Origin: an uncultured Dehalococcoidia bacterium
Lineage (GTDB): Bacteria; Chloroflexota; Dehalococcoidia; Lucifugimonadales; G958296245
DNA: 64,000 nucleotides
Direction: 5' to 3'
Assembly (NCBI GenBank): GCA_958296245.1
Contig: OY282458.1
Location: forward strand, 862,440 to 926,439
Shown here: piece by piece, positions 52,241-60,236 of the stretch
Numbering within the stretch: position 1 is the first letter of the stretch
Layout of the letters: each line of letters opens with the position of its first letter
The notes under the pieces: generated by a model
What the model saw: only the letters and a program-made list of their open reading frames with translations
Told to the model about the DNA's origin: nothing
Database searches by the model: none
Translations under genes and position numbers: made by a program

Positions 52241-53383
52241 GTGAAGATCACCGACGTCAAGGCGTTGCCGGTGTGGGGCGGCTGGCGGAATCTATGCATC
52301 GTCAAGGTCGAGACGGACACGGGACACCACGGCTGGGGCGAGTCCGGGCTGGTGGGGCGGGAACTGGCCGTACAGGGCGCCGTCCTCCACTTCAGGGAGT
52401 TCCTCATCGGCAGAGACCCTCGCCGGATCGGGGCCCTGTGGCAGGAGATGTACCGCAGCCAGTACTTCGAGGGAGGCCGGGTGCTCACCGCCGCTATTTC
52501 GGCCATCGACGTCGCGCTGCACGACGTCGTGGCCCGAAGCCTAGACGTGCCGGTCTATCAGCTCCTGGGAGGCGCGCAGCGCGCCTACGTTCCTTGTTTC
52601 ACCACCTCCCACGCGCCCATGGGGCCGGAGGTCGTGGAGGACGTGATCGGCATGGTCGCCCGGGGCTGGCCGGCCATACGCTGCGCCTACGGCGAGCCCG
52701 AATCGGAAGACGACCGCCTCTTCGAGCCCAGGGAGTCCATTGCCCTGACCGCCGAGTGGATGACGAAGGTGCGGGAGGCCGTCGGCAACGGGCCTGTATT
52801 GGGGCTGGAGTACCATCACCGGCTCAGCGTGGCCGAGGCTGCGTCCTTCTGCCAGAAGCTGCCCAGGGGCGTATTGGACTTCATCGAGGAGCCCATCCGC
52901 GACGAGACGCCCGCAGCCTATCAGTCGCTGCGCAGCATGACCGACGTCCCGTTCGCCATCGGCGAGGAGTTCTCCAGCAAGTGGGCCTTCCTGCCGTACG
53001 TCGAGCAGGGGATAGTCAATCTTGCGCGCGTGGACATCTGCAACGTCGGGGGGTTCACGGAGGCGATGAAGGTCGCCGGCTGGTGCGAGGCTCACTACGT
53101 TGACATGATGCCCCATAACCCGCTGGGTCCCATCAGCACCGCCGCCAATCTCCACTTCGCCGCCGCCGTGCCCAATTACGCTTGGCTGGAGGAGCGCACG
53201 TCCGACCTTATATTCGACGACGAGATGTTTCCGACGCAGCCCAAGATCGAGGGCGTGCGCTACCCTGTGCCAACCGGCCCGGGGCTGGGAGTCGAGTTTA
53301 ACGAGGAGGCCGCGGGCGGCCCGTTCCGCTTCTGGGAGGCCCCACACCTGCACCGCCGGGATGGCTCCTACACCAACCACTGA
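52241..53383 (+). CDS. Enolase-superfamily dehydratase (mandelate racemase/DgoD-like)
   Basis: The 380-residue enzyme opens with the capping domain (KITDVKALPVWGGWRNLCIVKVETDTG) and then the barrel. Metal-ligand strands are GLEYHHRLS, FIEEPI and AIGEEFSS. The C-terminal catalytic stretch MMPHNPLGPISTAANLH matches D-galactonate-dehydratase-type members, where the His is the acid. In those enzymes the first ligand is Asp in DFHGR; here the position reads LEYHHR, so Glu replaces Asp. It probably dehydrates a sugar acid, which is inference from relatives. The start is GTG after AAGGAG. Confidence 0.85.
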   Translation: MKITDVKALPVWGGWRNLCIVKVETDTGHHGWGESGLVGRELAVQGAVLHFREFLIGRDPRRIGALWQEMYRSQYFEGGRVLTAAISAIDVALHDVVARSLDVPVYQLLGGAQRAYVPCFTTSHAPMGPEVVEDVIGMVARGWPAIRCAYGEPESEDDRLFEPRESIALTAEWMTKVREAVGNGPVLGLEYHHRLSVAEAASFCQKLPRGVLDFIEEPIRDETPAAYQSLRSMTDVPFAIGEEFSSKWAFLPYVEQGIVNLARVDICNVGGFTEAMKVAGWCEAHYVDMMPHNPLGPISTAANLHFAAAVPNYAWLEERTSDLIFDDEMFPTQPKIEGVRYPVPTGPGLGVEFNEEAAGGPFRFWEAPHLHRRDGSYTNH

Positions 53384-53400
53384 CCGAGGCCCGCTTCATT

Positions 53401-53505
53401 TGTGGAGGTGGGGGACACCCCCACACCCCCGGCGAGGGGCTGCGCCCCTCTGCACACCCCGTTGGGAGGCTCTCACGGTTCGGCTCATGGAGACTGAACA
53501 GTAAC
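53401..53505. repeat. GC-rich palindromic repeat, copy B, joined to motif copy (reverse)
   Basis: The unit TGTGGAGGTGGGGGACACC, then CGGCGAGGGGCTGCGCCCCTC and TGCACACCCCG, lies just after the enolase-family gene. It runs into GTTACTGTTCAGTCTCCATGAG (minus strand, 53505-53484), the best match to the MITE end at 50862. This links the two repeat families. Confidence 0.8.
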
Positions 53506-53521
53506 AAGGAGGTCTGGTTAC

Positions 53522-54355
53522 GTGGTGCATGATCCCATTCCCAAGAGCGCCAGCGGCAGGAGCGCGCTCCAGGTGGCCCGGAGGGCGGCCCGCGAAACCG
53601 GAGCCCTGCTGCTCCGGAGGTTCGGGGACGTAAGGGACGTCAGGTTCAAGGGGCCCAGCAACCCCGTAACGGACGTCGACCTCGCTGCTGAGCGCCTGAT
53701 CGAAGAGCACCTGAGCAGCGAGTACCCCGGTATGGCAATCCTGGGCGAGGAGTCGTTGAGCCTGCCGCCCGACGACGGGTACGTGTGGATTGTGGATCCG
53801 CTCGACGGCACCCGCAACTACGTCTCCGGCGTCCCGCACTTCTCCGTAGTCATCGGCTTGGCTCTGAACGGCAGGGAGCTGGTGGGCGTGAACTACGATC
53901 CCGCCCGCGGCGAGATGTTCGAGGCCGAGCTAGGCGGCGGGGCGTTCCTGAACGGGCGGCCGATCTCTGTGTCCCCAAAGTCGTCCATGGCGGAGGCGAT
54001 AGTGGGCACAGACCTCAGCTACGACGGCGGCGGCGCCGCCAACGGGCTGGACGTCATTCGCAGCACATGGCCCGGGTTTCAGACGGCGCGCGTCATGGGT
54101 TCGGCGGCCCTCGGGATTGCTTACACGGCGGCGGGCAGGCACGACCTGTACTTCCACCACCGGTTGGAGCCGTGGGACCAGGTGGCCGGTATCCTGCTGG
54201 TGCGCGAGGCCGGGGGCGTGGTCACGGACCGCAACGGGAAGCCCGCCGGCCTTCGCAGCGACGGCCTGATAGCGTCCAACGCGGCGCTGCACGAGGAGTT
54301 CCTCAAGCTGACCTGCGGCATGGCGTGGCGGGAGCCAACCGGGTACGGCTCCTAG
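53522..54355 (+). CDS. Inositol monophosphatase family protein
   Basis: The 277-residue Mg-dependent phosphatase has both family motifs: GEESLSLPP ... VWIVDPLDGTRNYVSGVP (Asp residues of the metal site, about 86-103) and LEPWDQVAGILLVREAGG near 220. Members dephosphorylate inositol phosphate, histidinol phosphate or PAP. Nothing near it decides between these. AAGGAGGT precedes the GTG start by about 8 bases. Sequence between it and the enolase gene is the repeat described at 53401. Confidence 0.92.
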   Translation: MVHDPIPKSASGRSALQVARRAARETGALLLRRFGDVRDVRFKGPSNPVTDVDLAAERLIEEHLSSEYPGMAILGEESLSLPPDDGYVWIVDPLDGTRNYVSGVPHFSVVIGLALNGRELVGVNYDPARGEMFEAELGGGAFLNGRPISVSPKSSMAEAIVGTDLSYDGGGAANGLDVIRSTWPGFQTARVMGSAALGIAYTAAGRHDLYFHHRLEPWDQVAGILLVREAGGVVTDRNGKPAGLRSDGLIASNAALHEEFLKLTCGMAWREPTGYGS

Positions 54356-54428
54356 CGGCCGGCGTAGCTCGCCCTGTTAGGGCCTGCGGGGGATGCCGGC
54401 GTGAACCGGTACGGGAAGGGGCGGGGTT

Positions 54429-54617
54429 CTATCTGCGCTGGCGGCGGCGAAGGCGCCTCAGGCTGCGGGCCTTGTCTAGCCGGGTCTGCTCGCCCTTGGA
54501 GCGAAAGTAGCGGCGGGTCCTGAGCTCGCGCAAGACTCCTGAGCGCTGCATCGAGGTCTGAAACCTCTTGAGAAGACCTTCCGTGTCTTCTCCCTCCCGA
54601 AGTGTGACGAATGCCAA
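54429..54617 (-). CDS. rpsU: 30S ribosomal protein S21
   Basis: This 62-residue basic protein is recognised by LREGEDTEGLLKRFQTSMQRSGVLRELRTRRYF, the bS21 core, and a basic tail rich in Arg (RSLRRLRRRQRR). The best start is TTG at 54617, with GGAGGT close upstream; a longer frame to 54878 has no plausible start. It sits alone between IMPase (convergent) and the HtrA gene (divergent). S21 binds the 30S platform during initiation. Confidence 0.85.
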   Translation of the reverse strand: MAFVTLREGEDTEGLLKRFQTSMQRSGVLRELRTRRYFRSKGEQTRLDKARSLRRLRRRQRR

Positions 54618-54942
54618 TACGACCTCCAGTCCGCATCGGACGGCGTATCGGCCCGATCTGCGGACGGAGCTTAGTATATCACACAGGGACCGCGTTGCGG
54701 CGAAATCGCCGGCACTGTGAAGACGGGCACGCGGGGCGTAAGATGAGCGTGTGACTATAACGATATTGCAGGCGGGGACGTTGTAGAATCTATGAGGCTG
54801 CGGGGTCAGGAAGTGTAGGGGGTCGGAGCCCTGAGCCGGGAGCCTGAGGGCTCCGACATGGGCTTTTAAGGAAAGCACGGAAGGACTCCTCCGCAGGCTA
54901 TAGGTGAGAGGCGGCGGGTCCGGCCTCTAGGGGGAATGGGAT
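54618..54942. other. Divergent region with structured leader/possible small RNA
   Basis: The 325 bases between rpsU and the htrA-like gene include an 11-bp perfect stem, GTCGGAGCCCT/AGGGCTCCGAC (54822-54857), followed 5 bases later by CTTTTAA. A TAGAAT at 54784 could be a -10 box driving it. This looks like a terminated small RNA or a leader hairpin. It matches no RNA family I recognise, and no protein gene is visible. Confidence 0.45.
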
Positions 54943-56124
54943 ATGTCGTTAACGCATGATCGGGAGGAGCCTTCGGAGGCCGAGGCCGTAGAGCGGCCCG
55001 GCGGCAGGCCATTCAAAGGTCTGGCCGTGTTCGGGCTGACCGTGGGCTTGCTGCTAGGGTTTGCGCTCGGCTGGGTGTCGTTCGGGTCGCCTTGGCGCGC
55101 GCCGTGGCAGACGGCCACCCTCTACGATGAACAGGAGGTCGTATCCGTCTTCGACAAGGCCAGCCCGGCCGTGGTGGAGATCACCGTCGCGAGGCCTACC
55201 AGGAACCTGCCGCTGTTACAGACGAGCGGCTCCGGTTTCCTGATCGACGGCGACGGACACGTCGTCACCAATCACCACGTCGTGGCCGGGTCGGACCGGA
55301 TCACCGTTGAACTTCATGACGGCAGGGTGCTCGACGCTTCCGCCGTGGGCTCCAGCCCCGCCGACGACCTGGCGTTGCTGCGGGTGGACCCGAGTCAGGT
55401 CCAAGACATCGCTCCTCTCGACCTTGCGGACTCCGACGAGCTCCGGCCCGGCCAGCTCGCCATCGCCATAGGCAGCCCGTTTCGCAAGCAGAACTCGATC
55501 TCCGTGGGCGTCGTCAGCGGCGTGGGTAGGAGCGGGTCGCGCCCGCGCGACGGGAGCATGGAGCCGGGCAGCATCATGTATAGGCCCGTCGCGGATCTGG
55601 TGCAGACCACGGCGGCCTTGAACCCGGGTAGTTCAGGGGGGCCGCTCCTGGACAGCCGCGGCGCGGTCATCGGCGTCAACTCCGCCGTCAGGATAGAGTC
55701 CGGCCTGCAGGTCGGGATGGGCTTCGCCGTGCCGAGCAACACCGTCGCCGAGCTGCTCCCCGAGATGATGGCCGGGGTCCAGGTGCGGCGGCCGTGGCTC
55801 GGCATCAGGGGATCGGCGCTCAACGACGTCAGCGCGGCCGAATTGGGGCTTTCCGTCAGCAGCGGCGTCTACGTCAGCGAGGTCATGCCGGACAGTCCGG
55901 CCGCCCAAGCGAAGCTGCGGGGCGATAGTCAGTCCTTCTTCAGCCGCCCGGCGGGCGACGGCGACGTCATACTCGCGGTGGATGAGGCCGAGGTGTCGTC
56001 GGTAACGGACATCGTCACCTTCCTGAACACGCGCCGCCCCGGCGACCGCATCGCACTGACCATCCTCCGCGGCAGCGAGCCGCTGCGGGTACACGTCACC
56101 CTAGACGACTGGCCTGACACCTAG
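54943..56124 (+). CDS. HtrA/DegP-type S1C serine protease, membrane-anchored
   Basis: The 393-residue protein has a single membrane anchor (about 25-48) after a short charged cytoplasmic tail, a trypsin-like domain and one PDZ domain. The triad is His112 (TNHHVV), Asp142 (DDLALL) and Ser231 (NPGSSGGPL). The PDZ domain (about 285-385) includes VMPDSPAAQAKLRG, with an insert SQSFFSRP before GDVILAVDEAEV. It degrades or refolds damaged exported proteins. AGGGGGAATGGGAT precedes the ATG. Repeats follow directly at its stop. Confidence 0.94.
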   Translation: MSLTHDREEPSEAEAVERPGGRPFKGLAVFGLTVGLLLGFALGWVSFGSPWRAPWQTATLYDEQEVVSVFDKASPAVVEITVARPTRNLPLLQTSGSGFLIDGDGHVVTNHHVVAGSDRITVELHDGRVLDASAVGSSPADDLALLRVDPSQVQDIAPLDLADSDELRPGQLAIAIGSPFRKQNSISVGVVSGVGRSGSRPRDGSMEPGSIMYRPVADLVQTTAALNPGSSGGPLLDSRGAVIGVNSAVRIESGLQVGMGFAVPSNTVAELLPEMMAGVQVRRPWLGIRGSALNDVSAAELGLSVSSGVYVSEVMPDSPAAQAKLRGDSQSFFSRPAGDGDVILAVDEAEVSSVTDIVTFLNTRRPGDRIALTILRGSEPLRVHVTLDDWPDT

Positions 56125-56420
56125 TGAGATTCCCGCCCACCCGCCCTAAGTGGAGGTGGGGGGCGCCCCCACGCCCCCGGCGAGGGGGTGCCCCCCTCTG
56201 CACACCCCGATGGAGGTTCCTCTAGGATCGGGCTTCAGGCAAACGGCGGCCTGAACCCTATGTGGAGGTGGGGGACACCCCCACGCCCCCTCTGCACACC
56301 CCGATGGAGGTTCCTCTAGGATCGGGCTTCAGGCAAACGGCGTCCTGCCCCCTAAAGTGGAGGTGGGGGGCACCCCCACGCCCCCGGCGAGGGGGTGCCC
56401 CCCTCTGCACACCCCCCGAG
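56124..56420. repeat. GC-rich palindromic repeats, copies C, D and E in tandem
   Basis: Three copies start (GTGGAGGTGGGGG) at 56150, 56262 and 56357, spaced 112 and 95 bases. Copy D lacks the middle GGCGAGGGGGTGCCCC arm. C and D are each followed by TGGAGGTTCCTCTAGG and ATCGGGCTTCAGGCAAACGG, nearly identical. They fill the gap between the stops of the convergent htrA-like gene and ilvD. No gene is present in this 302-base gap. Confidence 0.9.
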
Positions 56421-56426
56421 GTGACC

Positions 56427-58112
56427 TCACGTCGTGACGGCCCCTCGGGAGGCGGTTGAGACCAGCTTGGCGTACTTAGCCATGACCCCCGTCGTGTAGT
56501 GTGGGGGCGGAGGGGTCCACTGGCTGCGGCGGCGCTCCAACTCGTCCTGCGGCACGTCCACGTTCAGATGCCGGGACTCGACGTCCATCGTTACAGTGTC
56601 GCCGTTCCTGATCAGGGCGATAGGGCCGCCTACGGCGGCCTCCGGGGCGACGTGGCCGATCATCGGCCCGTGCGTGGCGCCTGAGAATCGACCGTCGGTC
56701 ATCAACAGAACATTGTCGCCCAAGCCTTGGCCCATGATAGCGCCCGTCACGGCCAGCATCTCCTGCATTCCGGGGCCGCCCTTGGGGCCTTCGTACCGCA
56801 GCACCAACACGTCGCCGGGCTTGATCTCGCCGTTGGTGACGGCCCTGAACGCCGCTCTCTCCCCGTCGAAAACCCGCGCGGGGCCGCTGTGCTTCAGGTG
56901 CTTGGCGCCCGCGACCTTCATCACCGCGCCCTCGGGAGCCAGGTTCCCCTTGAGGATCACCAGACCGCCCGTCGGGCTGCGCGGCGACGAGATGGGATAG
57001 ACCACTCTGCCATCGGGCGCCGAATCGAAGGCTGCCAGATTCTCCTCGACGGTCTTGCCGGTGACGGTCAGGGCGTCGCCGTGCAGCAGGCCGGCGTTCA
57101 GTAGCTCATTCATGACGACCGGGACCCCCCCGGTCTTGTCCAGGTCTGACATGACGAATTTGCCGCCGGGCCGCAGGTCCGTTAGGTACGGCGTGCGGCG
57201 GCTGAGGCGGTCGAAGTCTTCTATGTCCAGGGGCACCCCGGCCTCGTGGGCGATTGCCAACAGGTGAAGCACGGCGTTCGTGGAGCCGCCCATGGCCAGC
57301 ACCACCATGACGGCGTTCTCGAAGGCGTCGCGGGTCATGACGTCGCGCGGCTTGACGTCCTGCTCCAGCAGGTGGAAGAGCAACTGCCCCGCGCTGCGGG
57401 CGACTTCCTCGCCCCGGGGGTCGACAGCCGGGATCGAGGCTGCGCCCGGGACCGACATCCCCATGGCCTCGATGGCGGACGCCATGGTGTTGGCGGTGAA
57501 CATGCCGGCGCAGGCGCCCTCCCCGGGGCAGGCGGCGCGCTCCATGCCAAGCAGGTCGTCGAGCGTCATCTTGCCCTGCGAGTAGGCGCCGACGGCCTCG
57601 TACATGTCTTGGATATTCACGTCCTCACCGTTGTATTGGCCGGGCAGGATGGCGCCGCCGTATACGAAGAGCGCCGGTACGTTGAGGCGCGCCATTGCCA
57701 TCATGGCGCCCGGCATGTTCTTGTCGCAGGCGGCCACGACTATCAGGCCGTCCATGCTCTCGGCGAAGGTGATGGTCTCGATGGAGTCGGCGATGACCTC
57801 GCGGCTCACCAGCGACGCTTTCATACCCTCGGTGCCCATGGAGATGCCGTCGCTGACGGTGATGGTGCCGAACATGAATGGGACGCTCTTGGCGGCCCGG
57901 ACGCCCTCCTTGACCTTATCGGCCAATCTCGTGAGGTGTACGTTGCAGGGGGTAACGTCGCTGGCCAAGTTGCCGACGGCCACGAACGGCTTGTCCATGT
58001 CCTCGTTCGTAAGGCCTACGGCCCTGAGCATAGACCTGGCCGGCGCCCTGTCGGGCCCGTCGCTGACTGCGTGGCTCTTGTGCTTCAAGCGAGACCTGGA
58101 GACAGTCGTCAT
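56427..58112 (-). CDS. ilvD: Dihydroxy-acid dehydratase
   Basis: The 561-residue enzyme dehydrates dihydroxy-isovalerate and -methylvalerate in valine and isoleucine synthesis, and feeds leucine. Fe-S cysteines are in [18 protein letters not shown] and [16 protein letters not shown]; three Cys indicate the [2Fe-2S] type. The C-terminal motif [19 protein letters not shown] is characteristic. CAGGAGAAGACGA precedes the ATG. Other ilv genes are not in the window. Its 3' end lies 7 bases from repeat copy E. Confidence 0.97.
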   Translation of the reverse strand: MTTVSRSRLKHKSHAVSDGPDRAPARSMLRAVGLTNEDMDKPFVAVGNLASDVTPCNVHLTRLADKVKEGVRAAKSVPFMFGTITVSDGISMGTEGMKASLVSREVIADSIETITFAESMDGLIVVAACDKNMPGAMMAMARLNVPALFVYGGAILPGQYNGEDVNIQDMYEAVGAYSQGKMTLDDLLGMERAACPGEGACAGMFTANTMASAIEAMGMSVPGAASIPAVDPRGEEVARSAGQLLFHLLEQDVKPRDVMTRDAFENAVMVVLAMGGSTNAVLHLLAIAHEAGVPLDIEDFDRLSRRTPYLTDLRPGGKFVMSDLDKTGGVPVVMNELLNAGLLHGDALTVTGKTVEENLAAFDSAPDGRVVYPISSPRSPTGGLVILKGNLAPEGAVMKVAGAKHLKHSGPARVFDGERAAFRAVTNGEIKPGDVLVLRYEGPKGGPGMQEMLAVTGAIMGQGLGDNVLLMTDGRFSGATHGPMIGHVAPEAAVGGPIALIRNGDTVTMDVESRHLNVDVPQDELERRRSQWTPPPPHYTTGVMAKYAKLVSTASRGAVTT

Positions 58113-58185
58113 TCGTCTTCTCCTGAGTAGTGGGGGTTGCCCGCGGGGCGAATAGATTATAGCAGCGCCCGGCGAGAGTCATGCC

Positions 58186-58255
58186 GTAACCGTTCAGTCT
58201 TGGTGAGAAGATGCAGGGAACTGCTCTCTCTGTCGTGATTCCGAGGAGCGCGGCG
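58186..58255 (+). repeat. GTAACYGTTCAG motif copy with intergenic repeat
   Basis: GTAACCGTTCAGTCTTGGTGAG then AAGATGCAGGGAACTGC matches the inner right end of the MITE-like element at 50862-51013. A following ATTCCGAGGAGCGCGGC, then GAAGAATCT, resembles a common intergenic element of this group. Confidence 0.6.
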
Positions 58256-58332
58256 GCGAAGAATCTAAAGCACACACGCCCGGCTCTATCCGGAAATGGA
58301 CGCTCCGTCCCTTAAATCGGCAACCCACCGCC

Positions 58333-59403
58333 TCAGCCTGCGGGCTGGCGTCTTTCCGTACCTTTCAGAGAGGCGTCCCCGTCCGGCGCATTCTTGGCCG
58401 CACCCCGGCGGCGCCGCATGTTCCAGGCAGCGAAGGCCAGCCCCCCGAACACGACCACGCTCAGGTAGGTGATGGATCGGTCCAACAGGGCGACGGATGG
58501 CGCGTCCGCTTTGGAGAGACCCAGGAGCAGCAATGTCGTCATTCCGGGCTCCACGGCGCCGATGCCGCCCGGTGTGGGTACGGTGCTCAGGATGGCGTGT
58601 CCAAGGGACACTATGAGAACGAGCGGCAGGGGGATGCTCAGGTCGAGAGCCTGCACGACGAAGTAGAGCCGCCCGGCTTCTAGGAGCCACGCAACGAGGC
58701 CCAGCAGGAAGACCACACGGAGTTGTTTCAGGCTGCCCAACGCGCTCTGCCGGAAGCGTATGAAGGCATCCCCGAGCCGCCCCGGAAGCAGCCGTGCGAC
58801 CCATGCGCCGTAGCCCCTCATCAGCGCCAGTAACCCCCCCATGACCGCCGCCATGGAGAGCGCGGCGGCTAGGATGTAGACTGCGCCCTCCACGCTCCTG
58901 CCGATTGAGAAGAGCGCTATGCTGACAGCGATCATGATGAGCACTGTGACCATGTCAACCACACGCTCCGCTAGGACGGTGCCCAAGCTCCACGAAAAGC
59001 CCCGCCCCGAGTCTTTGGAAAATGCGTAGGCCCTGTAGGCGTCGCCCAGCCTGAGCCACGTGATGGCGTTCACGAACCAGCCGACCACTATGAGCTGCGA
59101 CGCCCTGATAATGGACGGGAGCCGGGCGGACTGTTCGTCGTAGACGCCTGCGTTGACGGCGAGGATGCGCCAGCGCATACCTCTGAAGATGAAGCTCAGG
59201 TAGTAGAGCCCGAGCGCCAGCGTGTATGGCCACGGGTCCATCGACCTGACGCTGTCCCAGGTACTCACCCAGTCGACGTCGAAGCGGGACGCTAGGAAGT
59301 AGATGAACGCGGCGGCGATGCCGAGAGACAGCAACGTCGGGACGGAGAGTACCCGCCTCCTCAGAGTGGTGGTTATGTCCCCTGAGGCGTGGCTCGCGTC
59401 CAT
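58333..59403 (-). CDS. UPF0104/LPG-synthase-TM family membrane protein
   Basis: The 356-residue protein has about eight to nine membrane helices and the family's conserved pieces: SFIFRGMRWRILA, FVNAITWLRLGDAYRAYAF and STVPTPGGIGAVEPGM. It matches the flippase-like domain of lysylphosphatidylglycerol synthase without the synthase part. Such proteins are implicated in lipid or glycan transport. There is no clear ribosome site before the ATG. It is 17 bases after rsmG on the same strand, so probably one transcript. Confidence 0.88.
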   Translation of the reverse strand: MDASHASGDITTTLRRRVLSVPTLLSLGIAAAFIYFLASRFDVDWVSTWDSVRSMDPWPYTLALGLYYLSFIFRGMRWRILAVNAGVYDEQSARLPSIIRASQLIVVGWFVNAITWLRLGDAYRAYAFSKDSGRGFSWSLGTVLAERVVDMVTVLIMIAVSIALFSIGRSVEGAVYILAAALSMAAVMGGLLALMRGYGAWVARLLPGRLGDAFIRFRQSALGSLKQLRVVFLLGLVAWLLEAGRLYFVVQALDLSIPLPLVLIVSLGHAILSTVPTPGGIGAVEPGMTTLLLLGLSKADAPSVALLDRSITYLSVVVFGGLAFAAWNMRRRRGAAKNAPDGDASLKGTERRQPAG

Positions 59404-59420
59404 AATTGGTCCAGAGTGAA

Positions 59421-60131
59421 CTATAGAGGGCGCTTGGCGGGAATGCCAGGCCTTCTGGGGTACCGGGCAGGCGTTCGCGCGGTCTTCTCTACCACGGCCA
59501 GCAGGCCACGTCCGCCGTCGTAGTCAACGTCTCGCATGTGAGCCAGACGCCCCCCCAGCATCTCAATGGCTTGGCTCGCCGAAGAGATCTCGGCAGCGCC
59601 GGCCCTGGATTTCTGCGCGACGAAGGTCCCGCCGAGGCGGCAGAACGGCAGGCACAGCTCGGCCAAGACAGGCATCTGGGCCACCGCCCTGGAGACGACG
59701 TTGTCGTAGGCCTCGCGGTGATCGGGGTCGTGAGCGAGCGTCTCGGCGCGGCCCGCGAGTACGGAAACGCCGTCCAGGGCCAACAGCCTGATGACGTGCT
59801 CCAAGAAGGCCGCCTTCTTGCCCGATGCCTCTAGCAGCGCGACCCTCCAACACGGGAAGGCGATCTTGAGCGGTATGCCCGGGAAGCCCGCGCCGGAGCC
59901 GAGGTCGAGCAGACCCCTGCCTCGAGAGCGCGGCTCATGGGGCAGGGCCGCGGCAACGGACAGCGAATCGAGGAAGTGCCTCGTAATGACCTCGTCCTTG
60001 GCGGTTATCGCCGTAAGGTTGAAACGCTTATTCCACGCGGCCAACTCGCTCCCGTACCTGAGGAACTGCTCGGCCTGCGTGTCGTCCAAGGGAATGGACA
60101 GGGCTGCTGCGCCTGTGGTCAGTCTCCGCAT
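59421..60131 (-). CDS. rsmG: 16S rRNA (guanine-527-N7)-methyltransferase
   Basis: The 236-residue SAM-dependent methyltransferase has the RsmG signatures: YGSELAAWNKRFNLTAIT, RHFLDSL and the SAM motif LLDLGSGAGFPGIPLKIAFP near 75, then SRAVAQMPVLAELCLPF. It makes m7G527 in the small subunit; its loss gives low-level streptomycin resistance in other bacteria. It often sits with parA/gidA near the origin, which is not the case here. The membrane protein gene follows. Confidence 0.95.
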   Translation of the reverse strand: MRRLTTGAAALSIPLDDTQAEQFLRYGSELAAWNKRFNLTAITAKDEVITRHFLDSLSVAAALPHEPRSRGRGLLDLGSGAGFPGIPLKIAFPCWRVALLEASGKKAAFLEHVIRLLALDGVSVLAGRAETLAHDPDHREAYDNVVSRAVAQMPVLAELCLPFCRLGGTFVAQKSRAGAAEISSASQAIEMLGGRLAHMRDVDYDGGRGLLAVVEKTARTPARYPRRPGIPAKRPL

Positions 60132-60236
60132 AGAACTGGAGGGAGCCGGCTCACGTGACGCCCCGGAGCGCGGGACCTGATCAGGACGTGCAGGATGAGC
60201 GCGCGCAGGGCGGCGTTCTCGGTGGGCGCCCCGTCC

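Noticed and set aside
51705..52244. 179-codon plus-strand frame upstream of the enolase-family gene
   Set aside because: It overlaps the rplY start region and has no ribosome site or family resemblance.
56124..56420. CRISPR array
   Set aside because: Three spaced repeats exist, but spacing is irregular (112 and 95), the interspaces are themselves repeated, and no cas genes are present.
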